Assembly: GCA_023053575.1 (NCBI GenBank)
Contig: JAKZAP010000010.1
Coordinates: 17,048,628 to 17,112,627, forward strand
DNA length: 64,000 bases
Direction: 5' to 3'
From: Branchinecta lynchi
Lineage: Eukaryota; Arthropoda; Branchiopoda; Anostraca; Branchinectidae
Positions 57,067-64,000 of the stretch are shown one piece after another. The notes under the pieces are model-generated. The model did not search any database. It was not told the DNA's origin and saw nothing but the letters and a program-made list of their open reading frames with translations. The first letter of the stretch is position 1. Every line of letters starts with the position of its first letter. The translations under genes were made by a program, and so were the position numbers.

Positions 57067-57398
57067 AGCGTATAACACTTTCAAGAATAACACCTTTTCA
57101 CTTAGAAATAAAGTATTATGACCAATTAAGTTTACACTATTTCGTGCCTCCATCTCCAACAACACCTTCAATTGGTAAAAATACTAACGGGAACGAAAGA
57201 AACATAAAGATAACATCCCAAAGTGTTATCTGTTGAAACCACGCATCCTTCTGTTGTCGTTGATTAACTTCTGACAGTGTAGTTTTTTTACCTATTGAAG
57301 GTTTTGTTGGAGATCTAGGCACGAAGTAGTATAAACTTAATTAGTCATAACACTTTATTTCTAAGTGAAAAGGCGTTATTCTTGAAAGTTTTATGCGC
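57067..57398. mobile_element. Foldback element S with a family R piece at its centre
   Basis: Arms: TTTCAAGAATAACACCTTTTCACTTAGAAATAAAGT...TCCAACAACACCTTCAAT in smaller pieces on the left (57067-57190) and the complement on the right (57288-57398). The centre (about 57220-57285) is TGTTATCTGTTGAAACCACG to CTTCTGACAGTG, the right end of family R. The two families are therefore nested or share a module. Confidence 0.7.
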
Positions 57399-58789
57399 AA
57401 TTTGTTCTGAAAGTGCGACGAAGATCCTAAATCCCCTTTACTTCTTCCAAGTTTGTTAACCCTATCTGGCATAAGATGCTCCTTAGTGTATGTCGTGAGT
57501 AATCGAAGATCCTGCAAACTCTGGTTCTCGAGGTTTTCGAAGAATATCTGTGAAGCTCCGTATCCCTCTTGGGCACCCCGTTAGCATAAGCAATGAATAA
57601 TCAAGTATCCTGGAAATGTTGTTCCTCGTTGTCTCTTGAAACGACTAGCGATGCTGAGAAATATTACGAGCCGCTGGAGATTCTTGTGAAGTCTGTCCGA
57701 CTGATCTGTCTTTCGCAGTTGAACGACTTGACAGCATAATTATTATTCAATGTGCTAAACCCTACTAATCTGTATTATATAAGAGAAGCGAATCAACCTA
57801 TCCGGATTTCCTGACACTCTCATTCAAAGACTTTCTTCTTCTTCTTCTAATCAATACAATGTACAATTTCACAGCACAACACTAAGACGTGTGGAATGAA
57901 TAATCACGAGTATCGTGAAAAAATATTTATTTTCGTGGGTCTACTCCACGTGATGTATGTGGATGATGGAATGGATTTCTTTCTAGCTAACAGATCTGGA
58001 TATGAGAATAAATAGTCTATGTTTAATAGATTCAAATATTATTTGTTTTTATAACATCGGGAATGAATATTGCTGGGGGAAATAAATTCCTTCATTCGCC
58101 CACTTAACTTTTAGAACAAACGAAAATGTTAAGATTTTTTAACTAAGAATTTCAAAATTTGAAAAAAAAAATCAGGAGAATAATTTAAATCTCATGGAGG
58201 AAAGAGGACAAATTAGGTTTGAGCGTTTGGAGCTTACGTCTAAACTTTTCATGCTTTTTTGCCATATTTCAAGAGTTTCTTTGTTTATACCATACGTCGT
58301 CATCATATTAGTATTTGGCTCATACCTGCTAATACGACACAACCATTTAAAAAATGTAAAGTATCGGGTTTTAATATGCACACATGGAAAATGTGATCAT
58401 TGACAATTACCTCACCCTGTGAAACCGAACAGAGGACCTTTATAGAGAGACTGTCCCTGTCCGACGAAAATGGTTCTTCAAGATCGTCAAAGGGGCAACA
58501 TTGAGAGGTTGAGAAGTTTGGACTTTGAGACTAGATTATCAGTGTTTGTAACTATTCAGAGCCTTTCTTGTTTTGTAATCACATTTTTGTAGAAAAGTTA
58601 CCTTGGAAATATGAGCTTGAGAGTATAAAAAAAATCGGAGTTTCGAATTCTAGTGATTTGGTTATGACGCATCCAGAAAAAAAGCAACTGATATGTTTCC
58701 AGACTTTTTCTTTAGTAAATGTCTGAAGTTCGTGAGGAATCTTCTATAGAAAACAGTGATTTTATTGTTCGTTTGTTTGTTTATTACAC
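57399..58789. other. Intron sequence, nothing recognised
   Basis: A+T-rich. A frame at 58194-58403 has no family motif. No transporter exon found. Confidence 0.4.
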
Positions 58790-59200
58790 AAAAACATAAC
58801 ACACTTGCCGGAACAAACTGCATGTCAGCCTAAAGAAAGGCCATGCGGCCTATGGGAGTGAACATACAAATAAGGAGCTCATTCAATAATACTCCTTAAA
58901 CAAACATAAAAAGAAACATTATTTTTTTTTTTTTAATACATACATTACAAATACCAAATCTCAACTGCTTTCACTAGAAAATGACTCTTTTAGTTGTTTT
59001 TTATAAGAGTAAAGGGTTGTTGCATTCCTAATACACAGAGGTATTTCATTCCATATCGCTACACCTACATGTCTTATTGAAAACGCCCCTCTTGAAGTAT
59101 GCCTTCTTTGGTGAGACAACAAACTGTTTGATGCTGAAGACGTCGGAAAACCATGATATGATGATGATTCTTTAAAATGATCCTAAAGATACAATTAAGA
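58790..59200 (-). pseudogene. LINE reverse transcriptase C-terminus
   Basis: On the minus strand one frame reads HTSRGAFSIRHVGVAIWNEI, PLCIRNATTLYSYKKQ and LKESFSSESS with a stop near 58968. The RGxFSIRHxGxxxWNxxP block is characteristic of the end of many LINE ORF2 proteins (CR1/RTE-like). There is no ATG, so this is only the tail of an ORF. Confidence 0.7.
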
Positions 59201-59244
59201 AAGAGCCGGAATAACCTTTCTAACAATTTTCACGCACTGAATTG

Positions 59245-59696
59245 GGGATCAACTAAAAAGAGGCACGGCACGGCATTCTCCAGGAGCCACGGCATTGTAT
59301 AGGAGGCATGGCGTTGTGCAGGAGGCACGGCGTTGTGCAGGAGGCACGGCGTTGTGCAGGAGGCACGGCGTTGTGCAGGAGGCACGGCGTTGTGCAGGAG
59401 GCACGGCATTGTCCAGGAGGCACGCTCAACAGGCAAGCAAACAGAGGCACGCTCAAGAACGAAAAAAAGGCATGTTCCCAAAAAAAAAAGCATCGACGGT
59501 CCACGCTAGAACATGGGTCCTGCCCTTTCTTTTTACCTAGAAAAGATCGACAACAAAAAGCCAAAAAATAAGCCCTAAAAGGTATTGACGGTGTATGCCT
59601 CCTGTGCAAGCCTTTTTTTAATATACCCTCTCTCTTTTTAGTAGGTCTACCTCCTGCATCATGCCGTGCCGTGTCCTGCCTCTTTTATGTCAACCC
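59245..59696. mobile_element. Element H with family G-like ends and a 19-bp minisatellite
   Basis: Ends GGGATCAACTAAAAAGAGGC and the complement of GGGTTGACATAAAAGAGGC resemble the family G ends. Subterminal GGCACGGCACGGCAT is inverted at the right (ATGCCGTGCCGTG). A 19-bp unit GTTGTGCAGGAGGCACGGC starts at 59313, 59332, 59351, 59370 and 59389 with worn units around it. No clear 9-bp duplication was found. Confidence 0.65.
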
Positions 59697-60360
59697 CGAC
59701 GAATAGTTACCAAACGTCAATAATTCAGTCTCAAAGTCGAAAGTCCTATACCTCACATTAACTTTCTATGTTCCCTTTCCGTTTTTGTCGCGTAGGCTGC
59801 AGTCTCTGTGCCTCTGTCGCAAACATAGCTCTGTACAAGAATGACTATACGAATATTTTTCTTCGCTTGGGAGAGAGAGTAGAAAAGTAGCTTGGGAGAG
59901 AGTAGAAAATGCGAGAAGTTGGAATTGATTTAATCTTCGAGAAACCGTGGGGCTTCTTTTCATAACATCTAGTGACGCCCCTCCGTAGACACGTGCATTG
60001 ACAGCGAAACGAATAACGAATAAGTGACATGACATTGGAAATAGGTTATAGTGACAGGAGAAGGGAAGCGAAGAATAGAAAGGGAGCTGCCACGGAGCAA
60101 GAGAAGATTTGATTGACAGATCGATTCTGAAGCGATAGTTTTTGAAAAGAAACAAAATCTTTTGAAGTTAAATTCCATACCAACAAGACCAGAGGTTTCG
60201 ACGGGATCTGAAAATTTAATATTTGTTGTAGTTCTTGATCCACAATCGAATCTTGCAGATTTCAAGTCTTCGCCAGACCCCTTTATCATTTTGTTGTTAA
60301 TCCACAATCAACCACTTGGATATTTACAAATTTTTTGTTTACCGTTTTGTTGAAATTTAC
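59697..60360. other. Intron sequence, nothing recognised
   Basis: A short AGCTTGGGAGAGAGTAGAAAA duplication at about 59865-59907 is the only pattern. Confidence 0.4.
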
Positions 60361-60870
60361 AAAACAAATCAGATGATAAAACTAAGTTCAGATATGGATT
60401 CAGCATGCATGTTTACTACAGTATCTCATCTTTAATCGACTTCAGAAAAGTCTTTTACTTTGACCAAATTTCTTAGCAGTATTCCTGGCGAACTCGATGC
60501 AGAGCAAACGAGCTGGTGACACTGAGAGGTGAACCTTTCGATCCAAATTTCCAAGTTTTGGCAACTTTTGCCAGCTCATTCGTCAAGGAAATAAAGTTCA
60601 TAATTGGATTCAGCAAGTCTCCTTACCCGATACCGAATCTCTCATCGACTTCAGGAACACCTTTGAGCTTTGACCAAATTTCCGGTTTCGGTCGGATTCC
60701 AGGTGAACCATTTGTGCGACAAGAAAAATAAGTTCATATATGGATTCAGCGTGCCTCCTTATCCGACTTTCTTTACCTTAAACAAAAAAAAAAACATTTT
60801 TTGCTCTTAATTTAAAAACCCTACCCCACCGCTAAATATAGAGCCACATGACCCATCAAAGAGCTTGGCT
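60361..60870 (-). mobile_element. Family E repeat, copy 3, left part
   Basis: Contains AAACTAAGTTCAGATATGGATTCAGCATG in pieces, CTTTGACCAAATTTCCGG and CGGATTCCAGGTGAACCATTTG. The unit then breaks off near CCACCGCTAAATATAGAGCC; the rest of family E resumes at about 61730. Confidence 0.6.
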
Positions 60871-60919
60871 TGTACTTCTATCCATTGGTCTATCCATCCT
60901 TCTATCCTATTATATAATT

Positions 60920-61314
60920 AGCTGGGTTTCTGCCGTTCGCAATTGATATTGGTGCCAGTTTCGGGTACCAGCTGGTCTCGCACCCAAGTTGAAATCAGTT
61001 CAACTTTTTAGGGTACTAGCCAATCACATTATTTAGGGGAATTTTCAGGGATGTTCCGATTGGCTAATGCTGAAGAACGTCAGACCGAATATCAATGACC
61101 TAAGTTCACTTTCGGTTTTCAAGACAGCAAGAGTGGATGTGATTTTATCTATTGGGCTTGGTTCGAAACTAGCCAATCAGAATATTCCTCAATATTCCCC
61201 CAAATAATCTGATTGGCTAGTACCCTCAAAAGTTGAACTGATTTCAACTTGGGTGCGAGACTAGCTCGTATCCGAAACTGGCACCAGTATCAATTTCGAA
61301 CGGCAGAAACTCAG
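60920..61314. mobile_element. Foldback MITE P with ATAATT flanks
   Basis: Arms: CTGGGTTTCTGCCGTTCG, GATATTGGTGCCAGTTTCGG, CTCGCACCCAAGTTGAAATC and GTACTAGCCAATCA on the left, with complements on the right ending CGGCAGAAACTCAG. The flanks are ATAATTAG (60914-60921) and ATAATTCT (61315-61322), six of eight matching, which would fit an old 8-bp duplication. Confidence 0.75.
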
Positions 61315-61729
61315 ATAATTCTCAGTCTCAGAGCGATTTCCGGAACTGGCTGGTGCCGAGTATTAGCTAACACCCGTTGTGAATGGGCCTTAAGAGACAT
61401 CGCAGTCCGTACACACAACCGGCCCCCACTCTCTCTCGGGCATATCGATGGACTAAACGAAGAGTAATGAGAATTTCCTCGTCAACGCACGATAAGGCTT
61501 CGCCTTGTATGGATAAAGGGGTAGGGTAGGGACTGGTATCGCCACCTGCTTTTCCGAAAATTAGTCGACAGATTTTATTGAATTGTTCACCAGACACTCG
61601 TGGAACGCATTCTGCATTTATTACCCAGTAAATGCAGGTTCGGACTTGGAAATAATTAAACTGATCGACTTTGTGCTTATCTTGAATTTGTTTATCTCCT
61701 CAACCTACATCGACTATATCATTGGGTTT

Positions 61730-62230
61730 TAAAACTTCATGATAAATTTCCAGTTTTGGCCGGATTCCGGGCGAACTACTTGTCTGGTGAGAAAATAATT
61801 TTCATATTCGGATTCAGAATGTTTTGTACCCCTAAATCGCACCTCTAATCAACTTGATTAAACTTTAACTTTTCACAAATTTTCCGGTTTTTGCCGGATT
61901 ACGAATTAATTGTCCGGCGAAAAAAAAAATTCATATCCGGATTTAACATGTCTTCTTAATTCTAAATCGACTATCTCATTAGCTCTAAAAACAAATTTAC
62001 CCCTTAACTTGAAGCCCCTCCCCCAACCCTAAATATACAGCTGTGGGGCCGATCTGCGAACTTGACCTGTAATTTGACCAAAGGGTCCTCACACCAAGTT
62101 TGAACAAAATATCTCAATCCCTCCGAGAGTTACGAACAGTCGGACGGACGGTCAACTTTACGACGTCACTTACACTTTTGTCACTTACTTTTTGGGATCC
62201 CAAAACTGGTCACTTACTTTTTGGGATCCC
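61730..62230 (-). mobile_element. Family E repeat, copy 3, right part
   Basis: Family E units in reverse orientation (TTTCCAGTTTTGGCCGGATT, CGAACTACTTGTC, TCATATTCGGATTC), then CGGACGGACGG and the boundary TTTTTGGGATCCCAAAACTGG. The last 29 bases (TCACTTACTTTTTGGGATCCC plus eight more) are doubled, at about 62180 and 62209. Confidence 0.65.
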
Positions 62231-62429
62231 GAAACTGGAAGTATTGATCCTATTCTGATCTTTACCGTTTGCTTCATACAAACCTGTCCTCTCTTGTGTG
62301 TCATCAGTGATGCGAGCCAAGATTTCAGGCACGAAACAACCTTCTCCTACATAGCACTGCGTAGCGACAAGGACACACCTAAATTTAAAATGAGAGATAA
62401 AAGATATTCAGAGATGAATCTATTGTGGC

Positions 62430-62600
62430 ATGACTAATTCAAATTCATAATTTCTAATTCAAATTCACTTTATTTACTTTAATATTCTTGTCGATGACAA
62501 AAATATCGGCGGAAGTCAAAAACAGTTTAAAACACTTACAAAAATTGATTTCGTTGATCACGCAGTATTAATTATTCTGTAAGTGTTTTCTTTTTATTGT
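62430..62600 (-). repeat. Possible LINE 3' end, reverse orientation
   Basis: TAATTCAAATTCATAATTTC and AATTCAAATTCACTTTATTTA are the complement of an AATAAAGTGAATTTGAATT end with a short tandem tail. No coding sequence is recognised beside it. Confidence 0.35.
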
Positions 62601-62638
62601 AATTTTGTTCACTCATGATTTATTGTAGGGGCTGTACA

Positions 62639-62978
62639 CTTGCAAGCAGAGCAAAATAACACTAAGGAGTAGCGCCAAGACCTATGCTTCCCATGCTTTG
62701 CGGCATTTAAAGCGAGACAAACTTGCGGGTTTCGAAATTTCTAGTAAAGCTAAGGTGCGGTCTGCACACACCAAGGAAACAATGAAGGGTGTCGGCTATT
62801 ATTTTTTTGCTATGTCCAGAATATGAAGTTATCGGAGCCAGCACTGGTGAACGGCTGAATGAGTTTCTGCAGGGACGTTCTCTGCCACTAGTGGTGCTAG
62901 TATTGCTGCTATTAGAGCGTGTGTCATTTTTGCCAAATCTGGCACTACTCGCTAGTGTTACTTTGCTCTAGCTGCAAG
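62639..62978. mobile_element. Family J MITE, copy 2
   Basis: A 340-bp copy with clear inverted ends, CTTGCAAGCAGAGCAAAATA and TACTTTGCTCTAGCTGCAAG. It matches 6474-6798 throughout. The frame at 62789-62971 (LPLVVLVLLLLERVSF) comes from this repeat. Confidence 0.75.
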
Positions 62979-62989
62979 CATAGAAACCT

Positions 62990-63800
62990 AAACAGAGCAA
63001 AATGGCACTAGGTTAGTAGCGCCAAGACTTGAAAAAGTGACACAGTGGAATAGCATCACAGTAGCACCACTAGTGATAGAGCACGTCCCTACTGAAACTT
63101 AATCAGTCGTACACCAGCGCTCGATCCGATTATTTTGAACAGAGCAAACAAATTTGCAACCTCCCCTGTTTCCTCGATGTGAGCAGACCACAACCATAGC
63201 TGCAATATAAATTTTTATGCCTGCAAGTTTGACTCGCTCTAAATATCGTAGCGTAACGGGTCCGTCAATAGGCTACAAGTACACCACAAGTACGACGGCT
63301 ACAAGTACACGAGCCACCGCGAGGTCCTTAAAAGATGCATCTCTAGTGATAAAAGATAGGTACCATCCAAGGATACGAATCGTTGAGTTTGATTTCATCA
63401 TTGGAGGTTGTAAATCACTAAAAATTGTAGTTTATTATTTTCCCATCGACGATATATTTTTTAGTCTATCCGGTCGCATTTAATTTTATAAACCGTCCAG
63501 CCAATACTATATTAGATCCTCATCACATGACGTCGCCATTTACTTCCCGACTGTGTGGTATTCCGCCACCGACACCGCATGTTCGAGTAGTTTGAAGGTT
63601 TGTGCTAACCAGTAGGCCGCAAGATCGCCTGTGACGCCACAAAAGGTACATATCACTGGAGGTATTTTATCCTCAGCGCGTCGCGTATTGTTTTAAGATC
63701 GTTTATCCTCGGATCTGCGTCAGTACTTGCTGTCAAGTAAGGCCCGTTTCCGATGCCTGGAAAGCATAGGTCTTGGTGCTACTCCCTAATGTTAGTTTGC
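62990..63800. mobile_element. Family J copy 3, interrupted
   Basis: Left part CAGAGCAAAATGGCACTAGG and AGTAGCGCCAAGAC; then AGAGCACGTCCCTACTGAAA and AACCTCCCCTGTTTCCTCG, in reverse order to copy 2; the closing GCATAGGTCTTGGTGCTACT and TAGTTTGCTCTG lie at about 63760-63805. About 500 bases between (63200-63730) do not match the other copies and show no recognised gene. Confidence 0.5.
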
Positions 63801-64000
63801 TCTGAATTAAAGGAAGCAAACGTAGATGCAGTTGGGTTATTGCTTATGATATCTTCATGCAAGGAAAAGGTTGTTGGTATCACGACATGCAGAGACTAGT
63901 TAGTTTTAAGTAGAAAATAGGAAACTTCCTCTATTACAAACTTATGATCGATCGAATTGGGTCACGCGACAAGAACTCCCTGGGAATGTGAAAATCTTTT

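Noticed and set aside
59253..59609. Minus-strand frames with repeated CLLHNAVPPAQRR-like peptides
   Set aside because: They are the translation of the 19-bp minisatellite in three frames, not a repeat protein.
62789..62971. A hydrophobic frame that could be mistaken for a transporter membrane segment
   Set aside because: It is part of the family J MITE, matched by non-coding sequence at 6474-6798, and has no fitting splice sites.

Overview
This is an animal (metazoan) nuclear window, most likely from an arthropod; I cannot name the species. One protein-coding gene on the + strand crosses most of it. Nine exons (416 to 50297) encode the middle of a cationic amino acid transporter of the SLC7/APC family. 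All acceptors end in AG, all donors are GT, and the reading frame carries across every junction. The acidic loop (exon 7), the following RFYGS segment (exon 8) and the SRRPQN end of exon 9 resemble the arthropod CAT subgroup as I remember it. The first exons lie left of base 1 and the last lie right of base 64000. About 1.5 kb of coding sequence is spread over about 50 kb.

Everything else is intron, and the introns are packed with mobile-element remains. Regions: 1-5816 (exon 1, family A MITE, two family B composite repeats); 5817-21563 (exon 2, then a long intron with several foldback or array elements and a non-LTR retrotransposon at about 17.3-21.3 kb that carries a nested insertion); 21564-28644 (exons 3-5, two minus-strand LINE pieces, one split by a MULE-like foldback element); 28645-43267 (a MITE directly after the exon 5 donor, exon 6, then a 7 kb block of family B and E repeats and a 100-N assembly gap); 43268-50297 (exons 7-9, more family B, and an inverted-array transposon holding a decayed MULE-type transposase); 50298-64000 (the unfinished last intron, with a second copy of the MULE-like foldback, a 19-bp minisatellite element and several MITEs).

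No RNA gene, CRISPR array, bacterial-type operon or second host gene is seen. Many long open frames come from C-rich repeats and are not genes. The most unusual material is in the mobile elements: a MITE family with a 3-bp target duplication in all three copies, one of them 8 bases inside an intron; a foldback family with 9-bp duplications, one copy splitting the catalytic motif of a LINE; transposons whose ends are inverted arrays of short repeats; and a 1.9 kb antisense retroposed segment with a 15-bp target duplication. All boundaries were read by eye. Family assignments come from recognised motifs, not from a database search.
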